Below, piece after piece: positions 1-5,963 of a stretch of DNA of 7,008 nucleotides. This DNA comes from JAABYT01 sp041581935. Its GTDB lineage: Bacteria; Pseudomonadota; Gammaproteobacteria; HK1. The position numbers and the translations under genes are program-made. A model generated the notes under the pieces. The model was given only the letters and a program-made list of their open reading frames with translations, did no database searches and was not told where the DNA came from. The stretch's first letter is position 1. Every line of letters begins with the position of its first letter. The DNA lies in contig JBFICP010000170.1 of NCBI GenBank assembly GCA_041581935.1, forward strand, positions 1 through 7,008, given 5' to 3'.

Positions 1-819
1 CACTTGAGCGCCTACGGGCGCAGCGGACCCCGCGCGAGCTGGCCGGGTTTCGACTATCTCATGCAGGCTGAAGCCGGGTTTCTCTCGCTCACCGGTGAGC
101 CGGACGCGCCGCCGGCACGCTTCGGCCTCTCCATCGTCGATTTCATGACCGGGCTCGGCCTCGCTTACGCCGTGCTGTCGGCGCTCACCGCGGCACGCGC
201 GACCGGCAAGGGGCGCGACATGGACGTGAGCCTGTTCGACATGGCGCTCGCCAACACCAACTATCTGGCCGCCTGGTATCTGAACGAGGGACATCGCCAG
301 GAACGCCTGCCGCGCTCGGCGCATCCCTCGCTGACCCCTTGCCAGCTCTACCCCACCGGCGATGGCTGGATATTTATCATGTGTAACAAGCAGAAGTTCT
401 GGCCGGCGCTGTGCGAGCTCGTCGAACGACCGCAGTGGGCATCGGATCCGCGTTTCGCAACCTTCGCCGACCGACTTGCCAACCGCGAGGCGCTGACCGA
501 TTTGCTCGATGACGTGCTCCGAACGCGCCCCACCGGCGACTGGCTTTCCCGCTTCGCCGGACGCGTTCCCGCGGCACCCGTGAACGATATTGCCCAGGCG
601 CTGGACAATCCCTTCGTTACCGAGCACGGGCGCCTGCAGTCGCTCGTGCACCCGAGCGCCGGGGAGTACCGCTTGGTGGCGCCGCCGATTCGCTCTTCCG
701 AAGACCCGCCTGCGCGCCCGGCGCCGGCGCGCGGTCAGCACACCGACGCACTGCTCGCCGAACTCGGGTATGACACGCAACATTTAAAGAAGCTACGCGC
801 TTCGGGAGTCATTTCATGA
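1..819 (+). CDS. CaiB/BaiF family (class III) CoA-transferase, 5'-truncated by window edge
   Basis: This is the C-terminal 272 residues of a class III CoA-transferase, a family that moves CoA between carboxylic acids through an aspartyl-CoA thioester. The reading frame is open to the first base, so the true start lies upstream; family members are about 400 residues, so roughly 130 are missing. The fragment begins with the conserved SAYGRSGP turn, followed by a GFDYLMQAEAG segment. The aspartate in SIVDFMTG (codon 139-141) aligns with the catalytic Asp169 of formyl-CoA transferase. It is followed by the family motif TGKGRDMDVSLFD, the KFWPALCELVERP segment, and the C-terminal GQHTDALLAELGY...LRASGVI signature. 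The TGA stop overlaps the ATG of the next gene, so the two are probably co-translated. Acyl donor and acceptor cannot be read from the sequence. Family assignment is secure; substrate is unknown. Confidence 0.93.
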   Translation, partial: HLSAYGRSGPRASWPGFDYLMQAEAGFLSLTGEPDAPPARFGLSIVDFMTGLGLAYAVLSALTAARATGKGRDMDVSLFDMALANTNYLAAWYLNEGHRQERLPRSAHPSLTPCQLYPTGDGWIFIMCNKQKFWPALCELVERPQWASDPRFATFADRLANREALTDLLDDVLRTRPTGDWLSRFAGRVPAAPVNDIAQALDNPFVTEHGRLQSLVHPSAGEYRLVAPPIRSSEDPPARPAPARGQHTDALLAELGYDTQHLKKLRASGVIS

Positions 820-1643
820 GCGATGCATCGAGAACAGCACTCATCACCGGCGGCGCCGGTGGTCTCGGCCGGGCGATGGCCGAGTCCCTGGCGAAGGACG
901 GAATCAACACCGCGATTTTCGACATCGACGCGCGAGCCGGACCCACTCGCGCCGTGGAGCTGAACGATCACTGTGACAGTGAACGCGTGATTTTCATCCA
1001 TGGAGACGTTTCCGACGAAAGCGCCTGTAACAAAGCAGTTGCCGAGTGCATCGATCGATTCGGAAGCATCGACGTGCTGGTGAACAACGCCGGCATCGGC
1101 GTCAGCTCGATTCGACCGGATGCAGAGCGCAATCACCCGAGCATCGAGGAGATCGATCGGGTGCTGTGGGACAGATTTTTCGCCGTGAACGCCACCGGTC
1201 CGTTGCTCATGATGCGTGCAGCGGTGCCCCATATGCGCAAGAAGGGCTGGGGACGCGTGATCAACAACACCACGAGCTTTTTCACCATGTTGCGCGTGCT
1301 GCCCTACGGCGCATCGAAGGCGGCGCTCGAATCCATGTCTGCCATCTGGGCCAAGGAGCTCGAGAGCAGCGGAATCACCGTGAACGTGCTGGTGCCCGGT
1401 GGTCCGACCGACACGCCGTTCGTCGGCGACGACTCCGGGATTGCCCGCGACAAGATGCTGAAACCCGCGATTATGGGCCCGCCAATCCGCTGGCTCGCGT
1501 CGAGCGCATCGGACGGCGTGACGGGCCGGCGCTTCGTGGCCGCCAACTGGGATGTCTCGAAAACCGATGCGGAGGCGGCGCAGGCGTCCGGGGCGCCCAT
1601 CGGCTGGCCGGATCTGGCAAAAGCCGTTGTCTGGCCGGACTAG
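816..1643 (+). CDS. Short-chain dehydrogenase/reductase (SDR), NAD-type
   Basis: This is a complete 275-residue classical SDR, a cytosolic Rossmann-fold oxidoreductase acting on an alcohol/ketone pair. Residues 11-18 (TGGAGGLG) are the dinucleotide-binding glycine motif. Asp36 at the end of the second strand favours NAD(H) over NADP(H). Asp64 (GDVSD), the NNAG motif at 90-93 and Asn125 are in place, and the catalytic Tyr164 and Lys168 form YGASK. The candidate serine is Ser154 in NNTTSFF, only ten residues before the tyrosine; most classical SDRs have 12-13. The usual C-terminal ITG...VDGG end is replaced by VTGRRFVAANWD plus a roughly 30-residue tail rich in Ala, Pro and Trp (APIGWPDLAKAVVWPD). 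The ATG overlaps the stop of the CoA-transferase gene (ATGA), which fixes the start and indicates translational coupling. A role on an acyl-CoA or hydroxyacyl-CoA is plausible from the partner but is inference. Confidence 0.92.
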   Translation: MSDASRTALITGGAGGLGRAMAESLAKDGINTAIFDIDARAGPTRAVELNDHCDSERVIFIHGDVSDESACNKAVAECIDRFGSIDVLVNNAGIGVSSIRPDAERNHPSIEEIDRVLWDRFFAVNATGPLLMMRAAVPHMRKKGWGRVINNTTSFFTMLRVLPYGASKAALESMSAIWAKELESSGITVNVLVPGGPTDTPFVGDDSGIARDKMLKPAIMGPPIRWLASSASDGVTGRRFVAANWDVSKTDAEAAQASGAPIGWPDLAKAVVWPD

Positions 1644-1655
1644 TGAGGGAGTCTC

Positions 1656-1687
1656 AAAAAAAGGGACCGCTACCGATTGAAAGCGAC
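1656..1687 (-). terminator. Possible weak intrinsic terminator for the aminotransferase gene
   Basis: Read on the minus strand, the aminotransferase stop codon is followed within a few bases by a run of seven T (plus-strand A-run 1656-1662), conspicuous in this GC-rich DNA. A short imperfect stem overlapping the stop (GTCGCT/AGCGGT, plus-strand 1666-1671 with 1682-1687, two terminal G-U pairs, 10-base loop) lies just before it. Three C residues separate stem and T-run and the stem is weak, so this is only a candidate. No terminator oriented for the SDR transcript was found in the 26-base convergent gap. Confidence 0.25.
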
Positions 1688-2782
1688 GCGCTTCTCCCCC
1701 CGCGCCGCATCGACCTTGACCAATCGATTCCAGCCGTGGCGGTCCGGGCGCTCGCCGAGCTGTATGCCGGTCAGCTCGTCGTATAGCCGGCGCGTCACTT
1801 CACCGGCCTCCCTGTCGTTGACCGTCAGGTGTTCGCCGCGGTACGAGATGCCGCCGACCGGCGCGATGATGGCGGCGGTGCCCGCACCAAAGCATTCCTG
1901 CATGCGCCCGGCACGAATTGCGTCGACCACCTCGTCGATCTCGATGCGGCGCTCCTCGACGGGATCGCCCAGGTCCTTCATCAGCGCAATCACGCTGTCG
2001 CGAGTCACACCGGGAAGAATCGTGCCCACCAGGGACGGCGTGATCACCTTACCGTCGATTCGGAAGAAGATGTTCATGGCGCCCACCTCTTCCACGTACC
2101 GATGCTCGACGCCGTCGAGCCACAAAACCTGGGCAAAGCCCTGCTGGCGACCCCGTTCGCCGGGAAACAAGCTCGCCGCGTAGTTACCCGAGGTCTTGGC
2201 GGCGCCCGTGCCGCCGGGAGCCGAGCGCGTGTACTGCTCTTCCACCTTGAGATCGATGGCGGCGGCATCCTCGTCGAAGTAGGCACGCACCGGCGCGGTC
2301 ATGACCAGGAATCGAAACGACCGCGACGGCCGAACCTCGAGATGGGACTCGTCGCTGAAAATGAGCGGTCGGATGTACAGCGCCTGACCCCGCTTGCGCG
2401 GAATCCATGCGTGATCCAGCTCAATCAGCGACTCCAGCGCGCCATAGAAATGATCCGCGTCGGGCGCAGGAATGCACAAACGCTCGCAGGAATCGCACAG
2501 GCGCTTGTAGTTCATGTCCGGGCGAAAGATGCGCACCTTGCCGTCCTTACCCATGAATGCCTTGAGACCTTCGAACACCGCCTGCCCGTAATGAAGCGTG
2601 GCATTGGCGGGATCCACACGGACCGGCCCGTAGGGCAGCACCTCCGGCTGCTGCCAGCGGCCGTCCCGGCATTTCATGCTGAACATGTGATCGGAAAACA
2701 CGTTTCCGAATCCCAGGTCGTCGAAGTCGACGTCGGCGATCCGGCTGCGACTGACCGGCGTCAGGCTCAAATCGGGCAACAT
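1670..2782 (-). CDS. ilvE: Branched-chain amino acid aminotransferase (PLP fold type IV, long 'type II' form)
   Basis: This 370-residue protein matches the longer branched-chain aminotransferase type (mitochondrial BCAT-like) rather than the roughly 300-residue E. coli IlvE. It should interconvert Leu, Ile and Val with their 2-oxo acids using glutamate/2-oxoglutarate, in the cytosol. Visible landmarks are LHYGQAVFEGLKAF (63-76), FRPDMNYKRL (86-95), YIRPL (136-140), the PLP-lysine segment GTGAAKTSGNYAAS with Lys196, EEVGAMNIFF (231-240), ILPGVTRDSV (255-264) and the phosphate-binding ECFGAGTAA (296-304). The segment after the lysine reads TSG where many relatives have CGG. A GAGG ribosome-binding site at 2792-2789 sits six bases before the ATG, and the N-terminus matches family starts. 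About 15 extra residues follow the usual HGW end. It is divergent from the transporter operon and convergent with the SDR gene. The symbol denotes the family role; in vivo substrates could be broader. Confidence 0.93.
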   Translation of the reverse strand: MLPDLSLTPVSRSRIADVDFDDLGFGNVFSDHMFSMKCRDGRWQQPEVLPYGPVRVDPANATLHYGQAVFEGLKAFMGKDGKVRIFRPDMNYKRLCDSCERLCIPAPDADHFYGALESLIELDHAWIPRKRGQALYIRPLIFSDESHLEVRPSRSFRFLVMTAPVRAYFDEDAAAIDLKVEEQYTRSAPGGTGAAKTSGNYAASLFPGERGRQQGFAQVLWLDGVEHRYVEEVGAMNIFFRIDGKVITPSLVGTILPGVTRDSVIALMKDLGDPVEERRIEIDEVVDAIRAGRMQECFGAGTAAIIAPVGGISYRGEHLTVNDREAGEVTRRLYDELTGIQLGERPDRHGWNRLVKVDAARGEKRVAFNR

Positions 2783-2806
2783 AACGGGCCTCGGTATTCT
2801 CGTGCA

Positions 2807-2821
2807 TCCAGTCAGACTGGA
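2807..2821. repeat. 15-bp perfect palindrome, candidate operator for the aminotransferase gene
   Basis: TCCAGTCAGACTGGA has 7-bp arms around a single central base. It lies 24 bases upstream of the aminotransferase ATG. It would fall downstream of a start site driven by the weak TACACT box, that is, in the leader. A one-base centre cannot form a good RNA hairpin, so a DNA-bound dimeric regulator is the more likely use, if it has one. Confidence 0.45.
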
Positions 2822-2839
2822 AAGGCGTCGCGCCCGCCG

Positions 2840-2893
2840 CCCGATCTGGTAGCTTGGCGCGCGTATCGGTAGTGTAGATTAGGCCAGATCGGG
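2840..2893. repeat. Spaced 10-bp inverted repeat, CCCGATCTGG / CCAGATCGGG
   Basis: The left arm is 2840-2849 and the right arm 2884-2893, exact reverse complements separated by 34 bases, about 44 bp centre to centre or close to four helical turns. Each arm is itself a near-palindrome of the form CCNGATCNGG, so this can be read as two copies of one dimer site in opposite orientation on the same DNA face. The candidate promoter boxes lie between or over the arms. This fits a repressor bridging two sites, but no regulator gene is in the window. Confidence 0.4.
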
Positions 2894-2953
2894 GGCCGGG
2901 GACAACGCCGGCCCGAACCGGGAGGCGCACAATTCGCCGCCCAGCGAGAACGC

Positions 2954-2966
2954 CATTCCCGGAATG
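2954..2966. repeat. 13-bp palindrome over the MFS start codon
   Basis: CATTCCCGGAATG has 6-bp arms around one central C, and its last three bases are the ATG of the MFS gene. There is no good Shine-Dalgarno sequence in front of this start; the palindrome occupies that position. It could be an operator or could make initiation depend on local structure. It could also be chance, since arms this short are not rare. Confidence 0.3.
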
Positions 2967-4145
2967 CTGAGATCAATTCTGTTTCCACTGACCGCCATGC
3001 TGGCGGTGCTCACCACCTCCAGCATGGCGGTCACGGTGGTGGCGGTGCTGGCGCCCGAGGCGGCTCCGGCGATCGGTGTCGACGCGACCCGCATCGGATC
3101 CTACACGGCCATCGTGTACGTGTTCGCCACCCTGTCGGGCGCGATCACCGGGCCGATGGTGGATCGCTTCGGTGCGATTCGCGTGTGCCAGGCGACCATG
3201 GGACTCGCGGCCCTGGCGATGCTCTGCTTCACGCGCGCGACACTCGCGTGGGCGCTCGTGAGTGCCATCGTGCTGGGCTGCGCCTACGGCCCTTTCAACC
3301 CGGCCAGCGCTCACGTGCTGTGGCGCCTGTCGACGCCGCGCTGGCGACCGTTCGTGTTCTCGCTCAAGCAGACCGGCGTGCCGCTCGGGGGCGCGCTCAC
3401 AGGGGCGTTGATCCCGGCAATCGTGCTGTGGTCGGACTGGCAGAGCGCGGCACTGTCGGTCGGCGCCGTGGCGGTGGCGATGATGCTGCTGCTGCAGCCG
3501 CTGCGTGCCCGCATGGATTCCGATCGCCGGGGACCGTTGAAGCTCGAGATGCGGCACCTGGTGGAGCCGGTGCGCCTGGCGCTCACCGAGCCGCGGCTTC
3601 GCGGCTACACTCTGGCGGCCTTTGCCTATGCCGGCTGCCAGCTGAGCGTCATGGCGTTCATGGTGGTCTTCCTGACCCGGGCCGTGAGCATGAGCCTGGT
3701 GCTGGCCGGCACGGTATTCGCGAGTCTGCAGATCGGCGGCTTCGCGGGCCGACTGCTGTGGGGCGGCATCGCCTCGCGTCTCGGTTCGCCTCGCGCGGTG
3801 CTGGTGTGCATCGGCCTCATCACCGCAGCCTGTCTCGTGGTGACACCGTTCATGAGCGGTGACTGGCCACTCGCCGGCATCATCGCACTGGCGACGTTGC
3901 TCGGTGCCAGCAGCCTCGGGTGGAACGGGGTGATGCTCTCGGAGGTGGCGACCCACGCCCCGGAAGGTCTCGCGGTGGACGCGACCGCCGGCATGCAGGT
4001 GGTGATGTTCGGTGGCATCACCGTCATTCCGCCCGTGTTCGGGTATCTGGTGTTGAGCACCGGAGGCTTTGCAGCATCGTTCACGACGGTGGCTGCCCTC
4101 GCCGTCATCGGCGCGCTGGTCATATTCCGCATGCCGAGAGCATGA
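2964..4145 (+). CDS. Major facilitator superfamily (MFS) transporter, 12 TM
   Basis: This 393-residue inner-membrane protein has twelve hydrophobic segments in the usual 6+6 layout: roughly 5-30, 44-66, 72-90, 94-113, 131-155 and 160-180, then a charged central loop at 181-213, then 214-238, 244-266, 275-295, 301-322, 341-365 and 368-389. The MFS loop 2-3 motif appears as GPMVDRFGAIR (63-73) and its second-half counterpart as GGIASRLGSPR (267-277). FSLKQTGVPLGG (132-143) is typical of a subgroup of bacterial MFS carriers. Substrate and direction cannot be read from the sequence. Its position ahead of the dehydratase and dehydrogenase genes suggests it carries their substrate or product. The start at 2964 gives a full first membrane segment; ATG 3024 would cut it in half. 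Codons 9-24 form a strong inverted repeat, described separately. Confidence 0.9.
   Translation: MLRSILFPLTAMLAVLTTSSMAVTVVAVLAPEAAPAIGVDATRIGSYTAIVYVFATLSGAITGPMVDRFGAIRVCQATMGLAALAMLCFTRATLAWALVSAIVLGCAYGPFNPASAHVLWRLSTPRWRPFVFSLKQTGVPLGGALTGALIPAIVLWSDWQSAALSVGAVAVAMMLLLQPLRARMDSDRRGPLKLEMRHLVEPVRLALTEPRLRGYTLAAFAYAGCQLSVMAFMVVFLTRAVSMSLVLAGTVFASLQIGGFAGRLLWGGIASRLGSPRAVLVCIGLITAACLVVTPFMSGDWPLAGIIALATLLGASSLGWNGVMLSEVATHAPEGLAVDATAGMQVVMFGGITVIPPVFGYLVLSTGGFAASFTTVAALAVIGALVIFRMPRA
2989..3033 (+). repeat. Long inverted repeat/hairpin within the first codons of the MFS gene
   Basis: TGACCGCCATGCTGG (2989-3003) and its exact reverse complement (3019-3033) form a 15-bp stem. Inside it, after one C/T mismatch, GGTG (3005-3008) pairs with CCAC (3014-3017), leaving a 5-base loop (3009-3013). 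That gives 19 paired positions out of 20 in 45 bases. It encodes residues 9-24 of the first membrane helix, with an ATG in each arm. In mRNA it would be a very stable hairpin starting 25 bases after the start codon. Function is inference. Confidence 0.75.
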
Positions 4146-4157
4146 TGGCGATACCGT

Positions 4158-4163
4158 TATAAT
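4158..4163 (+). promoter_or_regulatory. Consensus -10 box (TATAAT) ahead of the dehydratase large subunit
   Basis: A perfect sigma70 -10 hexamer lies 13 bases after the MFS stop codon and 31 bases before the preferred start of the next gene, which suits a short leader. No recognisable -35 box lies 15-19 bases upstream and there is no extended TGN, so it may be weak, activator-dependent or coincidental. In such GC-rich DNA an exact TATAAT in an intergenic gap is still notable. Confidence 0.35.
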
Positions 4164-4194
4164 GCCTTGCAACAACCAGAACACGGCCGAGCCC

Positions 4195-5469
4195 ATGTCC
4201 GATTGCGTGTCAATGACCCTTGCGGAGAAAATCCTCGCCCGCGCGTCGCGTCGCGATCGCGTGCAGCCCGGCGAGATCGTCACCTGTGATGTGGATCTGG
4301 CGATGATGCACGATTCCAGCGGGCCGCGACGCCTGGCACCGAAGCTCGAGGAGCTGGGAGTCGACGTCTGGGACACCGGCAAAGTGGTGCTCATCACCGA
4401 TCACTTCGTCGGTGAAAATGATTCCCACAGCGTCGCCATACAGGCGCTCACCCGGGATTGGGCCGCGAAACGTCGCTTGCGCGGCTATCACGAGGCCCAG
4501 GGGATCTGCCACGTGGTGCTGCCCGAGCGCGGACATCTCAGGCCCGGAATGTTCGTGGTCGGCGGCGATTCACACTCGACCACGGGCGGTGCGTTCGGCT
4601 GTCTCATGACCGGCATCGGCGCCACCGACATGGCGGGGGTTCTCGCTACCGGCAACATCTGGATGCGCGTTCCGGAGACGCTGCGCGTGCGCCTCGACGG
4701 CGCGCTCGGCGAAGGGGTTACGGCCAAGGACGTGATTCTGGCGCTGTGCCGCACCATCGGTATCAACGGGGCGAACTACATGGCTCTCGAATATACCGGC
4801 AGCGGGGTCAGCGCCATGACGATGGACGAGCGCATGGTGCTTGCCAACATGGCGGTGGAGCTCGGCGCCAAATGCGGCATCGTTGCTCCGGATGGCACCA
4901 CCCGCGCGTGGCTTGCGAACGTCGGCGTAGACGTGACGGATGCGGACGCCTGGCAGAGCGACGACGATGCCGCGGTGGCCAGCGAGATGGTCGTCGATGC
5001 CGCCGATCTCGGCCCTCAGGTGGCCGCGCCCCACAGCCCGGAGAACAGCGCGCCGGTGGATGTGCATGCCGGCACCGCCATCGACCAGGCCTATGTCGGC
5101 GCCTGCACGGGAGCGAAGCTCGACGATCTGCGCATGGTAGCGCGGGTTGTCGCGGGCCGGCACGCCGCCGACGGCGTGCGATTCTTCATTGCGCCGGCAT
5201 CGGTCAGAATTGCCGAGGCGGCCGAGCGTGAAGGCATCGGCGACACCCTGCGCGCGGCCGGTGCGACGTTTCTGCCGAGCGCGTGCGGCGCCTGCATCGG
5301 ACTGGGTGCGGCCCGTCTCGCGGCCGGGGAAGTCGGCATCTCCAGCTCGTCGAGAAACTTTCAGGGACGCATGGGCGACGCTTCGTCGAGAACGTACCTG
5401 TCCTCGCCCTATACGGTGGCCGCATCGGCGCTCGCCGGACGCATCGTCGATCCGAGGGATTACCTGTGA
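4195..5469 (+). CDS. Aconitase/3-isopropylmalate dehydratase family, large subunit
   Basis: This 424-residue large subunit (usual range about 410-470) is the [4Fe-4S] hydro-lyase component that isomerises a 2-hydroxy acid to its 3-hydroxy form through an unsaturated intermediate. The three cluster cysteines are visible: Cys304 (GACTGAKLDD), Cys364 and Cys367 (SACGACIG). Other landmarks are TLAEKILARAS at the N-terminus, TDHFVGENDSHS (68-79), GICHVVLPERG (103-113), GDSHST (124-129) and SSRNFQGRMG (385-394), which carries the substrate-binding arginines of the family. The motif around the first cysteine lacks the standard Asn (CTG, not CTN). ATG 4195 is preferred because it leaves a normal family N-terminus; ATG 4213 and ATG 4162 are in frame and possible, and none has a good ribosome-binding site. 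The stop overlaps the small-subunit GTG. It resembles the homoaconitase/LeuC2 type more than classical LeuC; the substrate is not assigned. Confidence 0.92.
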   Translation: MSDCVSMTLAEKILARASRRDRVQPGEIVTCDVDLAMMHDSSGPRRLAPKLEELGVDVWDTGKVVLITDHFVGENDSHSVAIQALTRDWAAKRRLRGYHEAQGICHVVLPERGHLRPGMFVVGGDSHSTTGGAFGCLMTGIGATDMAGVLATGNIWMRVPETLRVRLDGALGEGVTAKDVILALCRTIGINGANYMALEYTGSGVSAMTMDERMVLANMAVELGAKCGIVAPDGTTRAWLANVGVDVTDADAWQSDDDAAVASEMVVDAADLGPQVAAPHSPENSAPVDVHAGTAIDQAYVGACTGAKLDDLRMVARVVAGRHAADGVRFFIAPASVRIAEAAEREGIGDTLRAAGATFLPSACGACIGLGAARLAAGEVGISSSSRNFQGRMGDASSRTYLSSPYTVAASALAGRIVDPRDYL

Positions 5470-5957
5470 AGACGAACGGACGCGCCTGGGTCTACGGCGA
5501 CGACATCAACACCGATTTGCTTGCACCAGCGGCCTATCTGAAAGGCTCCATGGAGGAGCTCGCCAGTCACTGTCTCGAAGATCTCGACGCGGCGTTCGCC
5601 GCATCGGTATGCGAAGGCGACGTGTTCGTCGCAGGCCGGAATCTCGGCATCGGCTCGTCACGGGAGCAAGCGCCCCAGGCACTGCACATATTGGGAATTC
5701 GCGCGGTGCTTGCCAAATCCTTCGGCCGCATTTTTTATCGCAATGCTTTGAACCTGGGTATACCCACGTTCGTGTGCCCGCAGGCGGATCGCATACATAA
5801 GGGCGATCGCCTCGAGGTCGACGCCGGCGAAGGCGTGGTGCATAACCTCAGCACCGGCGAGACATTGGCTTGCGAGACCCTGCCGGATCACCTCATGGAT
5901 ATGATTCGTGACGGCGGCCTGATTCCACATCTGAAAAAGAAACTCGGCACCCAGTAG
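5466..5957 (+). CDS. Aconitase/3-isopropylmalate dehydratase family, small subunit
   Basis: This 163-residue swivel-domain subunit is typical in length for the LeuD2/homoaconitase small subunit (about 160-170) and shorter than E. coli LeuD (about 200). It completes the active site of the large subunit encoded just upstream. Landmarks are GDDINTD (11-17), the specificity loop YLKG (24-27), LASHCLEDLD, VFVAGRNLGIGSSREQAP with the catalytic-serine region (GSSREQ), AKSFGRIFYRNALNLGIP, and the C-terminal GGLIPHLKK. It starts with GTG inside the upstream stop (GTGA), a 4-base overlap that supports coupled 1:1 synthesis; an upstream in-frame extension is open but overlaps the large subunit and does not match the family. 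Lys26 sits where homoaconitase small subunits carry a substrate-binding arginine. Confidence 0.93.
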   Translation: MKTNGRAWVYGDDINTDLLAPAAYLKGSMEELASHCLEDLDAAFAASVCEGDVFVAGRNLGIGSSREQAPQALHILGIRAVLAKSFGRIFYRNALNLGIPTFVCPQADRIHKGDRLEVDAGEGVVHNLSTGETLACETLPDHLMDMIRDGGLIPHLKKKLGTQ

Positions 5958-5960
5958 GAG
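5957..5960 (+). promoter_or_regulatory. Ribosome-binding site for the dehydrogenase gene
   Basis: GGAG begins inside the TAG stop of the small-subunit gene and sits three bases before ATG 5964. The spacing is short but supports this start, which also gives the standard family N-terminus. Confidence 0.5.
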
Positions 5961-5963
5961 CCA

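Larger units (their letters stand above)
2783..2963. promoter_or_regulatory. Divergent intergenic control region between aminotransferase and MFS operon
   Basis: This 181-base gap lies between two genes transcribed away from each other, so it must hold promoters for both or be read through. No strong sigma70 pair stands out. The best minus-strand -10 is TACACT (2876-2871), without a clear -35 box. On the plus strand TTGGCG (2854-2859) and TAGATT (2875-2880) are only 15 bases apart. The region holds several symmetric sequences, listed separately, that could be operators. No convincing small ORF was seen. Confidence 0.6.

Noticed and set aside
1608..1617. A third CCNGATCNGG match (CCGGATCTGG) near the SDR end
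   Set aside because: It encodes Pro-Asp-Leu inside the SDR tail, and GATCTGG recurs in coding regions through common Asp-Leu codons; there is no reason to call it an operator.
1046..1786. 246-codon plus-strand open frame overlapping the SDR gene
   Set aside because: An alternative frame of the SDR with Arg/His/Gly-rich translation; it also runs into the convergent aminotransferase.
1829..2872. 347-codon plus-strand open frame opposite the aminotransferase
   Set aside because: No domain or ribosome-binding site, biased composition, and the opposite strand encodes a protein with all aminotransferase motifs.
2973..4397. 474-codon open frame on the minus strand across the MFS gene
   Set aside because: Its translation is rich in Arg, His, Gln and Ala with no recognisable domain, and it lies opposite a clear 12-TM transporter. 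It is a by-product of high third-position GC.
5160..5179. 8-bp stem with a CCGA loop inside the large-subunit gene
   Set aside because: It is short, GC-rich and inside coding sequence with no T-run; such stems are expected by chance at this composition.
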